This document shows, one piece after another, positions 1-6,900 of a stretch of 9,732 nt of DNA; position 1 is the first letter of the stretch; the number at the start of each line of letters is the position of its first letter. Source of the stretch: an uncultured Bacteroidota bacterium (GTDB taxonomy: Bacteria > Bacteroidota > Bacteroidia > Flavobacteriales > Schleiferiaceae); assembly GCA_913056475.1 (NCBI GenBank), contig CAJXMS010000062.1:1-9732 (forward strand). Direction: 5' to 3'. The notes under the pieces were generated by a model. The model ran no database searches, was not told the DNA's origin, and saw nothing but the letters and a program-made list of their open reading frames with translations. The position numbers and the translations under genes were made by a program.

Positions 1-495
1 GGCATCCAGGAGGGGATGGCCCACCCAGGTGGTGGGTAGGTGGTACTGGCCAAAAAATGCCTCCTCAAAAGGTAAAATGACCAACAGGTGATGCACCGTA
101 CGGCGTAGCTTATGCCCCCGGCCCTTTTTCCAGGCCCAGGCTTGAGGAGCGATGTAATAAACTACCTTGAAGCCTTGCTTATGCGCCCAGCGCGCTATCC
201 GCATGTTGAAGCCGGGATAATCGATGAGGACCAGCACATCCGGCTGAAAGGCCGCAATATCTTCCTTGCAAAAGCGCATATTGGCCAGGATGGTAGGAAG
301 GTGCCGCAACACCTCGAGGAAGCCCATAAAGGCGAGCGAGCGGTAATGTTTTACCAGGGTAGCCCCCGCTTGCTCCATACGATCGCCTCCCCAGGCACGT
401 ACCTGAGCGGAGGCATCTCTCTGCCGCAGCTGTTGGATCAAGAGGGCGCCGTGCATATCGCCACTGGCCTCCCCGGAAACGATGTAATATCTCAC
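1..495 (-). CDS. lpxB: Lipid-A-disaccharide synthase, N-terminal part (cut by left window edge)
   Basis: LpxB is a peripheral inner-membrane glycosyltransferase (GT19). It joins UDP-2,3-diacylglucosamine to lipid X to form the lipid A disaccharide. The 165 codons visible run without a stop to base 1, so a little under half of a typical 370-390 residue enzyme is present. Family motifs seen are the N-terminal SGEASGD (residues 7-13), GGDRMEQAG (36-44), FMGFLEVL (56-63), the DYPGFN segment (92-97), which carries the aspartate known to be essential in this family, and IAPQAWAWKKGR (115-126). I place the start at GTG 493-495, giving MRYYIVSGEASGD, which matches the usual LpxB N-terminus. An in-frame TGA lies 13 codons upstream, and the only other start in between is a TTG that would add an unlikely leader. 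A purine run (AAAAAGGGA) directly precedes the GTG. It points the same way as surE and the small membrane gene, but a 186-bp gap suggests it may have its own promoter. Confidence 0.95.
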   Translation of the reverse strand, partial: MRYYIVSGEASGDMHGALLIQQLRQRDASAQVRAWGGDRMEQAGATLVKHYRSLAFMGFLEVLRHLPTILANMRFCKEDIAAFQPDVLVLIDYPGFNMRIARWAHKQGFKVVYYIAPQAWAWKKGRGHKLRRTVHHLLVILPFEEAFFGQYHLPTTWVGHPLLDA

Positions 496-532
496 TCCCT
501 TTTTCGTTTTATCTGCTGGGATTATGCCCAAT

Positions 533-540
533 CAAAAACA
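533..540 (-). promoter_or_regulatory. Possible -7 promoter element for lpxB
   Basis: Read on the minus strand, TGTTTTTG differs at one position from TAnnTTTG, the Bacteroidota primary-sigma -7 element. A TATTATACT stretch lies just upstream. Transcription from here would leave a leader of roughly 30 bases before the lpxB GTG, which is plausible. I could not find a clear TTG-type -33 element at the right distance, and the region is AT-rich, so the match could be chance. Confidence 0.2.
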
Positions 541-681
541 GTATAATACGTTTTTTCTAAGATTTTTGCAGACTTAAGCTTTTAAATTGAGCTATCTGTT
601 ATTACTTCTCCCAATGGTCCGCTAAACCGAGATAAAATGTGCGGATTTTTTTAAAGAGCTGCCCCTCCTCCGCGTAAAAGT

Positions 682-987
682 TTATAACAGAAACTTGTAA
701 ATAAGTGCTGCCAGCAGCCACATGAGGGAAGCTATGAGGATACCCCGGCTCATGGTTTCCCGGTTGAAGCGCAAGAAAGCAAAGAAAAGGGCCGCATTTA
801 AAATCATGCCCATGGTGATGAGCTCTACGTTGATGTGCTTAACCAGGGCTATTTCCTCGTAGCGCTGCAACCCCTGAAGCTCTGGACGTGCCTGCAAAAT
901 GAGCCAAAAGGCCAGCGGTGGCAAGGCAGCGCCCAGAAGCCAGCCCAGAGCCAGTTCGCTTTTTGGGGTTTTATTAGGGATGTGCAT
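682..987 (-). CDS. Small three-helix membrane protein of unknown function
   Basis: I do not recognise a named family for this 101-residue protein. It has three hydrophobic segments, at about residues 13-32, 55-73 and 81-100. The first is preceded by a short polar N-terminus (MHIPNKTPKSE). The first loop (about 33-54) is polar and carries RPELQGLQRYEE, and a short basic loop (RFNRE) joins helices two and three. There is no signal peptidase site and no catalytic motif. The ATG start is 15 bases after the surE stop on the same strand, so the two are probably co-transcribed, and lpxB follows downstream. From memory, small membrane proteins in this position between surE and lpxB recur in Bacteroidota, which would argue that it is real and possibly linked to envelope or lipid A work; that link is inference only. 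Overlapping plus-strand frames have no such features and are shadows. Confidence 0.8.
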   Translation of the reverse strand: MHIPNKTPKSELALGWLLGAALPPLAFWLILQARPELQGLQRYEEIALVKHINVELITMGMILNAALFFAFLRFNRETMSRGILIASLMWLLAALIYKFLL

Positions 988-1002
988 GTTTCAAGAAGAC
1001 CA

Positions 1003-1800
1003 CTATTCCGGGTCAAAGGTAAGCTCCTTTCCCTTCCAGTCCTGCAGGAGTTGATGATCGGTAAGGTCGCTTTTAACGGGAACGATGGTAATGTAATAGG
1101 CGCTTAGGAAGTGTTCATCGGTATCAGCGCCTTGATCATACCGGGCAAACTTTCCCGTAAGCCAGAAGTAATCACGTCCGCGCGGATCGCGGCGCTGATC
1201 AAACTCTTCCTCCCAATTGCCCCGGCACTGCCGGGTAACTTTTACGCCCGCGTAGGGCTTGCCCTGGTACTTGGGGATGTTCACATTAAGGCATACCCCC
1301 TCAGGAAGACCTTCCTTCAGCACCCGCTGGGCGATGGCCTTTACCTGGGGCAAAGCCGGTTCAAATTCCGCATCCCGGGCAAAATCGCAAAGGGAAAAAC
1401 CAATGGAGGGGATGCCTTCCAAACAGCCCTCCATGGCGGCCGACATGGTGCCGCTGTACAGCACATTGATAGAGGCATTGCTGCCGTGGTTGATGCCACT
1501 CACCACCAGATCAGGGCGGCGGTCCAGCACCACATTTACTGCCAGCTTGACACAATCTACCGGCGTGCCACTGCAGGCATACTCCCGTTGCGGCCCTTCA
1601 TCAATCTCATTGGGATCGCAGCGCAAGATACCGGTGATGGTGATGGCGTGCCCCATGGCACTCTGCGGTCCGTCCGGCGCCACCACCACTACTTCACCCA
1701 GCTCATTCATGGTACGGATCAGATAGCGCAAACCGGGGGCGGTAATGCCATCGTCGTTGCACACTAAAATGAGGGGTTTCTCTGCTTGGGAGGAGGCCAT
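1003..1800 (-). CDS. surE: 5'/3'-nucleotidase SurE
   Basis: SurE is a cytoplasmic metal-dependent phosphatase acting on nucleoside 5'- and 3'-monophosphates (and on short polyphosphate in some bacteria), originally linked to stationary-phase survival. With the ATG at 1798-1800 it has 265 residues, normal for the family. The acidic metal site NDDG is at 15-18, with D16 and D17 as expected ligands. The serine of DGPQSAMGH (S47) and the asparagine of SGINHGSN (N104) complete the known four-ligand set. The long signature from SGIN through YSGTMSAAMEG (101-125) is intact. A GTG at 1807-1809 would add only MHS. I prefer the ATG because MASSQAEKPLILVCNDDG already gives the usual short lead to the first strand. 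It is the first gene of a minus-strand group with the small membrane protein (15-bp gap) and is divergent from the zinc peptidase. Confidence 0.96.
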   Translation of the reverse strand: MASSQAEKPLILVCNDDGITAPGLRYLIRTMNELGEVVVVAPDGPQSAMGHAITITGILRCDPNEIDEGPQREYACSGTPVDCVKLAVNVVLDRRPDLVVSGINHGSNASINVLYSGTMSAAMEGCLEGIPSIGFSLCDFARDAEFEPALPQVKAIAQRVLKEGLPEGVCLNVNIPKYQGKPYAGVKVTRQCRGNWEEEFDQRRDPRGRDYFWLTGKFARYDQGADTDEHFLSAYYITIVPVKSDLTDHQLLQDWKGKELTFDPE

Positions 1801-1950
1801 GGAATGCACTATTTAAAATGAGGGCGTAAAACTATTATTTCCTGGACACCTAAACAGCGAGGCACAAGTTTTGATTACGTAAATTCGCAGCACGGCGGCT
1901 GTAGTCGCCCAATCATCCGTCTAAAATATAACCGTCATACACAGTACAGC
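1801..1950. promoter_or_regulatory. Divergent intergenic region between surE and zinc peptidase
   Basis: These 150 bases separate the starts of two divergently oriented genes, so promoters for both should lie here. Toward surE (minus strand), TAGTTTTA at 1827-1834 matches TAnnTTTG at seven of eight positions and would leave a leader of about 20 bases. Toward the peptidase (plus strand), AAGTTTTG at 1866-1873 also matches at seven of eight. Neither has an obvious TTG element at about -33. I see no operator-like palindrome, riboswitch or small gene. That promoters exist here is inferred from layout; the exact elements are weakly supported. Confidence 0.35.
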
Positions 1951-2640
1951 ATGTTTATAGTCATTCTCTTAGGATTTATGTTGGCCGGCTTCATCGTGCA
2001 GATGCGGCTCAAGAAAAAATTTAAAAAATACGGTCAAATGGGGCTGGCCAACGGCCTCACCGGCCGGGAAATAGCCGAAAAGATGCTCAGCGACAATGGC
2101 ATCACCGACGTACGGGTGATCTCCACCCCCGGAAAACTTACCGACCACTATGATCCGCGCAACAAGACCGTAAATCTCTCCGAAGACGTGTACCAGCAAA
2201 ACTCCATCGCTGCCGCCGCCGTTGCGGCGCATGAGTGTGGCCACGCCGTGCAGCACGCTCAGGCCTATAGCTGGCTGCAGCTTCGCTCCACCCTGGTCCC
2301 GGTGGTGAGCTTTAGCTCCCGTATGATGGGCTACGTCTTTATGTTCATGCTCTTTGGCGCCTTTATCACGAGCTGGTTTCCCTTGCAGAGTGTGCTGCTC
2401 ATCATGATCGCCCTGCAGGCTTCCATTACCCTTTTTACCATGGTTACCCTCCCGGTGGAGTACGATGCCAGTAACCGCGCCCTGGCCTGGCTTAAGCAGA
2501 CGGGCACTGCCACGGTAGAAGAACACGGCAAGGCCAAAGACGCGCTCAATGCCGCGGCCAACACCTACCTGGTAGCGGCCCTGGCGGCTATTACGCAACT
2601 GGCTTATTATGTGCTCATGTTTATGGGCATGGACGATTAG
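1951..2640 (+). CDS. YugP-like membrane zinc metallopeptidase (Zn_peptidase_2 family)
   Basis: This is a predicted inner-membrane zinc metallopeptidase whose physiological substrate is unknown for most family members. At 229 residues it matches the family's usual length of about 225-235. An N-terminal hydrophobic helix (about 1-18) is followed by a basic stretch (RLKKKFKKY) and a soluble segment. The zincin motif HECGH is at 94-98, in the context AAAAVAAHECGHAVQH; H94 and H98 are expected zinc ligands and E95 the catalytic base. The downstream family motif LPVEYDASNRALAWL (167-181) is complete and would supply the third ligand. Further hydrophobic helices lie at about 115-137, 143-166 and 204-226. 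The ATG at 1951 opens directly into the first helix, and no Shine-Dalgarno sequence is seen. The gene is monocistronic by layout: divergent from surE, and followed within 25 bases by two terminators. Confidence 0.93.
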   Translation: MFIVILLGFMLAGFIVQMRLKKKFKKYGQMGLANGLTGREIAEKMLSDNGITDVRVISTPGKLTDHYDPRNKTVNLSEDVYQQNSIAAAAVAAHECGHAVQHAQAYSWLQLRSTLVPVVSFSSRMMGYVFMFMLFGAFITSWFPLQSVLLIMIALQASITLFTMVTLPVEYDASNRALAWLKQTGTATVEEHGKAKDALNAAANTYLVAALAAITQLAYYVLMFMGMDD

Positions 2641-2661
2641 GGCCGTTCCAAACAGCTCCCG

Positions 2662-2684
2662 GGCTTGGGTTTTCAAGCCTTTTT
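2662..2684 (+). terminator. Rho-independent terminator, first of a tandem pair
   Basis: GGCTTG (2662-2667) pairs with CAAGCC (2674-2679) around a six-base loop, followed at once by TTTTT and then ATT. It begins 22 bases after the stop codon of the zinc peptidase and points the same way. The stem is only 6 bp, so alone it would be a moderate terminator. Confidence 0.7.
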
Positions 2685-2696
2685 ATTCCCTACGCA

Positions 2697-2727
2697 GCCA
2701 GTGCTCCCCGGCGCTGGCTTTTTTTTT
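2697..2727 (+). terminator. Strong rho-independent terminator, second of a tandem pair
   Basis: GCCAGTGC (2697-2704) pairs with GCGCTGGC (2711-2718) in an 8-bp stem with one G-T pair and a six-base loop. Nine consecutive T residues follow (2719-2727). It backs up the weaker terminator just upstream and isolates the zinc peptidase transcript from the TonB-like gene. The end of its T tract overlaps the inverted repeat that starts at 2725. Confidence 0.88.
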
Positions 2728-2744
2728 GGCCTAGCGGCCAAATG
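2725..2744 (+). repeat. Inverted repeat TTTGGCC-N4-GGCCAAA, copy 1
   Basis: A perfect 7-bp inverted repeat (2725-2731 with 2736-2742) encloses the tetraloop TAGC and is followed by TG. The same TTTGGCC-N4-GGCCAAATG string, in the same orientation, recurs at 3505-3524 with loop TCCC. Copy 1 sits just upstream of the TonB-like gene, 65 bases before the start I prefer and only a few bases before an earlier possible ATG at 2749. It could be an operator, a leader hairpin or an interspersed repeat; the sequence does not decide. Confidence 0.6.
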
Positions 2745-2808
2745 AGTTATGAACAGCCCTGAAAAAGTTTCCTTTACTTTAGAGGTCGGTTCCTTAAAAG
2801 CGCCACTA

Positions 2809-3348
2809 ATGATGAAAATACACTCGCTAGGTATGTTATGGGTTTTCGCCTTCCTTCCGCTTGGCTTTATTTGGGGCCAGCAAGACAGCGCCGTGCTTAA
2901 CCCTACCGGGAATAACATGGCCCGCAGCGGCCTCCTCCTAGAGGAGCTTCCATCCGAAAGCCCTCGCCCCTACCCGCCGGTAGCCGTCAGTTGTGATACG
3001 GGATTATCCCTTAGGGAGAGGCGGGCCTGCCACCAGCAGTTTTTGCGGAATTATTTAGGGCAAGGGCTTTTTTTGCCGCCCCAGCAAGCGGCCCAAATAC
3101 CGGCAGGCCAGGTCTTGGCAATCGTTTCGGTAGACACCACCGGGGCCATTGCGCGCGTGGAAGCCTCTAAATTTCTTGGCGATCTGGCTCACATTGACCT
3201 CGAACGGCGCGCCTTGGTCAAAAGAGCCGTGGAAGACTTTCTACTCCAGATACCGCCCTACAGGCAGCCAGCTCGGCAAGAAGGCCAGGCCATACCTTTT
3301 CGCTTTGGCGTGAAAGTGGTCATCCGCGAAGACAGCCGTCCTCGATGA
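2809..3348 (+). CDS. Short secreted or membrane-anchored protein with TonB-C-like domain
   Basis: With the start at 2809 this is a 179-residue envelope protein. Residues 2-23 (KIHSLGMLWVFAFLPLGFIWG) look like a signal peptide or single anchor with the bulk in the periplasm. After a short linker come C62 and C74 in CDTGLSLRERRAC, then FLRNYL. This spacing resembles the segment before the TonB C-terminal domain in many Bacteroidota TonB-like proteins. Residues about 98-172 fit a TonB-C fold: a strand GQVLAIVSVDTTGAIARVEA, an acidic helix around LERRALVKRAVEDF, and a last strand FRFGVKVVI. It lacks the long proline-rich spacer of a true energy-transducing TonB, so a role in powering TonB-dependent receptors is doubtful. 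The frame is open back to ATG 2749, but that would put 20 polar residues ahead of the hydrophobic segment. No ExbB/ExbD or receptor gene is nearby. Confidence 0.75.
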   Translation: MMKIHSLGMLWVFAFLPLGFIWGQQDSAVLNPTGNNMARSGLLLEELPSESPRPYPPVAVSCDTGLSLRERRACHQQFLRNYLGQGLFLPPQQAAQIPAGQVLAIVSVDTTGAIARVEASKFLGDLAHIDLERRALVKRAVEDFLLQIPPYRQPARQEGQAIPFRFGVKVVIREDSRPR

Positions 3349-3490
3349 TTTAAGGAAGAATGGCGGGAAGGCTGCCTTCCGCAGAAGAACGCCAGAGGGC
3401 TCGCGCAGCAGCGGGGGTCTTTTCCATCTCCCTACTGGACGGACCTTCATCCGGCGATAGGCCATAGTTCATAAAGTACGAAGCGCCTCG

Positions 3491-3525
3491 CGGGAGGTTT
3501 CACATTTGGCCTCCCGGCCAAATGT
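3491..3525 (+). repeat. Inverted repeat copy 2 with overlapping alternative hairpin
   Basis: ACATTTGGCC (3502-3511) and GGCCAAATGT (3516-3525) form a perfect 10-bp stem around the loop TCCC. CGGGAGG (3491-3497) is also perfectly complementary to CCTCCCG (3510-3516), which spans that loop and part of both arms. In RNA the two hairpins could not form together. The core TTTGGCC-N4-GGCCAAATG is shared with the repeat at 2725-2744. It lies about 150 bases after the stop of the TonB-like gene. No T tract follows, so it is not itself a standard terminator. Confidence 0.7.
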
Positions 3526-3557
3526 ACCCACGCACGGCGGGAAGGCCTGACATAAGA

Positions 3558-3593
3558 AAGCCCACGATACACCGGTACCGTGGGCTTCTTTTT
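3558..3593 (+). terminator. Rho-independent terminator, probably bidirectional, between convergent genes
   Basis: AAGCCCACG (3558-3566) pairs with CGTGGGCTT (3579-3587) in a 9-bp stem with a 12-base loop. On the plus strand a C and then TTTTT (3589-3593) follow. On the minus strand the stem is followed by TTTCTTA, a weaker but usable tract. It sits 18 bases beyond the stop of the DUF3467 gene. It could therefore end the rpoB-rpoC-DUF3467 transcript from one side and any transcript from the TonB-like gene from the other. Confidence 0.8.
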
Positions 3594-3610
3594 ATTGCCT
3601 TAAGAAAACC

Positions 3611-3943
3611 TTAGGCCTGGCCCTGGGAGCCAAAGCTCATGGGGATTTGAGGCTGTTCGGTGTCTTTGATCTCGCCGTGCTGCTCTTCGAAGCGCTGAAT
3701 GTTGTCGTTCAAGGCGCGAAGAAGGCGCTTGGCGTGCTGCGGGGTAAGCACCAGGCGGGACTTGACGCGGGCTTTGGGTACGCCCGGCATCACCTTGAGA
3801 AAATCTACCACAAACTCGCTGGGCGAGTGATTGATAATGGCCAGGTTCGAATAAATGCCCTCCGCGATTTCTTCGCTGAGTTCCACGTTGAGCCGGCCGT
3901 CGGGCGTCTGCTGGGTGCTTTCTTCTTGCTTGTCTTTTTCCAA
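3611..3943 (-). CDS. DUF3467 family protein, downstream of rpoC
   Basis: This small, probably cytoplasmic protein of 110 residues has no known biochemical function. The polar N-terminus (MEKDKQEESTQQTPDG) precedes a compact core: LNVELSEEIAEGIYSNLAIINHSPSEF, then VVDFLKVMPG, then a basic KARVKSRLVLTPQHAKRLLRALNDNIQRFEEQHG helix. This pattern matches DUF3467 as I know it. The NxxxxxHSPSEFVxDF and LTPxHAKRLLxAL segments are the most conserved-looking parts. The C-terminal tail is low in structure. The start must be TTG at 3941-3943: the frame has a stop just upstream, and the first internal ATG is too late to keep the core. That TTG follows the rpoC TAA by a single base. AAAGG lies about 10 bases upstream inside the rpoC end, so translation is probably coupled. 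Location after rpoC is a recurring arrangement in Bacteroidota from general knowledge. Confidence 0.88.
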   Translation of the reverse strand: MEKDKQEESTQQTPDGRLNVELSEEIAEGIYSNLAIINHSPSEFVVDFLKVMPGVPKARVKSRLVLTPQHAKRLLRALNDNIQRFEEQHGEIKDTEQPQIPMSFGSQGQA

Positions 3944-3944
3944 T

Positions 3945-6900
3945 TTATTCGCCTTTTACATTTTCCGTTTCTTCGGTTTGCTCCAGGTCTACTTCCTGGG
4001 AAGCTTTGAGCTTCTCGTATTCTTCTTTGGAGCCCACGATGGTTTTATCGTACCATTTGATACCCGTACCGGCGGGGATCTTATGACCTACGATCACGTT
4101 TTCCTTGAGGCCGTCCAGGGTGTCGCGCTTGCCGTTTACGGCCGCCTCATTGAGCACCTTGGTAGTTTCCTGGAAATAAGCCGCGGAAATAAAGGATTTG
4201 GTCTGCAACGAAGCGCGGGTAATGCCCTGTAAGATGGGCTTGGCCGTGGCGGGCTGGGCGTCGCGCGCTTCGGCCAGCTGCTTGTCTGCACGGCGGAGCA
4301 AGGAGTTTTCATCGCGGAGGCGGCGGGGCGTCACGATCTGGCCGGGTTTGAGTTCTTCCGAGTCGCCCGCATCGGTAATCACCTTCTTGTCAAAGATCCA
4401 GTCGTTTTGCTCGATGAAATCATTTTTGTGAACCAGGTTTTTCTCCAGGAAGAGGGTGTCGCCGGGATCTTGGATTTCCACTTTACGCATCATTTGGCGC
4501 ACGATGGTTTCGAAGTGCTTATCGTTGATCTTAACCCCTTGCAGGCGGTACACTTCCTGCACCTCGTTAACGAGGTACTCCTGAACGCTGTTGGGACCTT
4601 TGATAGAGAGGATATCGGCCGGCGTAATGGCGCCTTCGGAGAGCGGCATACCTGCCCGCACGTAATCGTTTTCCTGTACCAGGATTTGCTTGCTGAGGTT
4701 GATCAGATACTTTTTCTTCTCGCCGGTGCGGCTTTCTACGATCACCTCGCGGTTGCCCCGCTTGATCTTGCCGTAAGAAACGACTCCGTCGATCTCGGTC
4801 ACTACGGCCGGGTTGGAGGGGTTCCGGGCCTCAAACAGCTCCGTAACCCGGGGAAGACCACCGGTAATGTCGCCTGCTTTGGCTGACTTCCGGGGTATTT
4901 TCACCAGGGTTTGTCCTGTTTCGATTTTGTCGCCCTCTTCAATGATGATGTGGGCGCCCACAGGAAGGGTGTAGTGCTTAAGCTCTTTGCCCGCATCATC
5001 AACGATGGATATGGTGGGAATAAGCTTTTTGTTACGGGTTTCAGAGATAACTTTTTCTTGGTAACCCGTTTGCTCGTCTACCTCTACCCGGTAGGTCACG
5101 CCCTGATCAATGTCCGAGAACTTAATGGTACCAGCCGTTTCGGAGATGATAACGGCGTTGTAGGGATCCCATTCCACGATGACGTCTCCTTTTTTGACCT
5201 GGTCGCCGTCTTTTTTGCGGACTATGGAACCATAAGGCACGTTGTGGGTAGACAGGGTTGCTTGACTGTTGGGGTCTACCAGGCGCATTTCGGCGGTACG
5301 CCCAATGACCATATCCACGGTATTGTTTTCGTTATCCTGGCCTTTTACCGTTCGAAGTTCTTCGAATACGAGTTTACCGTCAAACTTAGCGGTGATACTG
5401 CTATCCTCGGAGACGTTACCGGCCGTACCGCCCACGTGGAAGGTACGCAGGGTAAGCTGGGTACCGGGCTCTCCGATGGATTGAGCGGCTACTACCCCTA
5501 CGGCCTCGCCGGTTTGTACCATTTTACCGGAAGCCAGGTTTCGGCCGTAGCATTTGGCGCATATACCGCGGGCACTTTCACAAGTAAGTGGAGAGCGTAC
5601 CTCCACCATTTGAATCGGGGATTCTTCGATGGCTTTGGCCTCTTTTTCGTCGATAAGCTGCCCGGATTCCACGTAAACCTCGTTGGTGATGGGGTCTACA
5701 ACGTCATGCAGCGAGACCCTTCCCAAAATACGGTCATAGAGCGGCTCTACTACCTCTTCATTTTTCTTGAGGGCGGTTACTTCCAGCCCGCGGAGGGTGT
5801 GGCAGTCGTGATCACTTACGATCACATCCTGGGCCACGTCTACGAGCCGGCGGGTTAGATAGCCGGCATCGGCTGTTTTCAGGGCGGTATCGGCCAGTCC
5901 TTTCCGGGCGCCGTGGGTAGAAATAAAGTACTCCAGGATGGAAAGCCCTTCCTTAAAGTTGGAGATGATGGGGTTTTCGATGATTTCTCCCCCGCTGGAG
6001 CCGGATTTTTGGGGCTTGGCCATTAGTCCCCTCATACCGGAAAGCTGGCGAATTTGCTCTTTAGAGCCCCGTGCACCAGAGTCCAGCATCATGTAGATGG
6101 GGTTAAAGCCCTGGCGGTCGTTGATCATGTAGTTCATGGCGCTCTCGGTAAGTCGTGCGTTGGTATTGGTCCACACGTCTATTACCTGATTGTAGCGTTC
6201 ATTATTGGTGATCAAGCCCATGTTATAACTCTGCAGAATGCTCTCGATCTGCTCTTCGGCATCGGTAATGAGCTTTTGTTTTTCCTCGGGAATGATAATA
6301 TCGCCCAGGGAGAAAGAGAGGCCACCCCGGAAGGCGGTATTGAAGCCGAGGTTTTTAATGCTATCGAGGAAATCCGAAGCAGAGGGCACATCGGTGCTTT
6401 TAAGAATATCGGAAATAATTTCCCGAAGGGCCTTTTTAGTAAGAAGCTTATTGATAAAGCCCACTGAGCTGGGAACCACATTATTGAAAAGAATGCGGCC
6501 CATGGAGGTTTCGATAAGCTTGGTTACCAGCTCGCCATTTTCCTCTACCCGGGTACGTACTTTCACCGGGGCATTGAGCTCTACCCTACCTTGATTAAAA
6601 GCAATTTCCGCTTCCTCCGCGGAGTAAAAAGTGAGTCCTTCGCCTTTCACTTTTACCGAATCGTTGGACTTACGGATTTTGGTCATGTAGTAAAGCCCCA
6701 AAACCATATCCTGGCTGGGCACCGTTATAGGGGAGCCATTGGCGGGGTTGAGGATATTGTGAGAAGCCAGCATCAACACCTGTGCTTCTAAAATAGCCGG
6801 GGCGCCCAGCGGCAAGTGCACTGCCATTTGATCCCCGTCAAAGTCCGCGTTAAACGCGGTACAAGCCAAGGGGTGAAGCTGAATGGCTTTCCCCTCGATC

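Larger units (their letters stand above)
3349..3610. other. Gene-free convergent intergenic region
   Basis: These 262 bases lie between converging genes and I find no credible coding frame in them. A minus-strand open frame at 3241-3465 overlaps the TonB-like gene, is very basic and has no recognisable features, so I treat it as a shadow. The region holds a small GGAAG/CTTCC hairpin near 3366-3379, the 11-base direct repeat GGCGGGAAGGC at 3362-3372 and 3536-3546, the strong inverted repeat at 3502-3525 with an alternative partner at 3491-3497, and the terminator at 3558-3593. It may be the structured 3' untranslated region of the TonB-like transcript. Confidence 0.6.

Noticed and set aside
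112..546. Plus-strand 144-codon open frame at the left edge
   Set aside because: The minus strand encodes an unmistakable LpxB N-terminus over the same bases, so this frame is a shadow.
618..652. TCCGC / GCGGA stem followed by seven T residues on the plus strand, in the gap between lpxB and the small membrane gene
   Set aside because: The stem is only 5 bp with an 18-base loop, and no plus-strand gene lies upstream that would need it. On the minus strand it lacks a T tract.
1111..1767. Plus-strand 218-codon open frame opposite surE, and a 235-codon minus-strand frame opposite the zinc peptidase
   Set aside because: SurE and the peptidase carry complete catalytic motifs in the other strand's frames, while these antisense translations have no recognisable features.
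3241..3465. Minus-strand 74-codon open frame covering the end of the TonB-like gene and the gap
   Set aside because: It overlaps the TonB-C-like coding end antisense, is very basic, has no domain or start signal, and nothing adjoining supports it.
4911..5858. A 315-codon plus-strand open frame, and others like it, opposite rpoC and rpoB
   Set aside because: They lie fully antisense to highly conserved polymerase genes, show no domain or family resemblance, and are explained by the codon composition of the real gene on the other strand.
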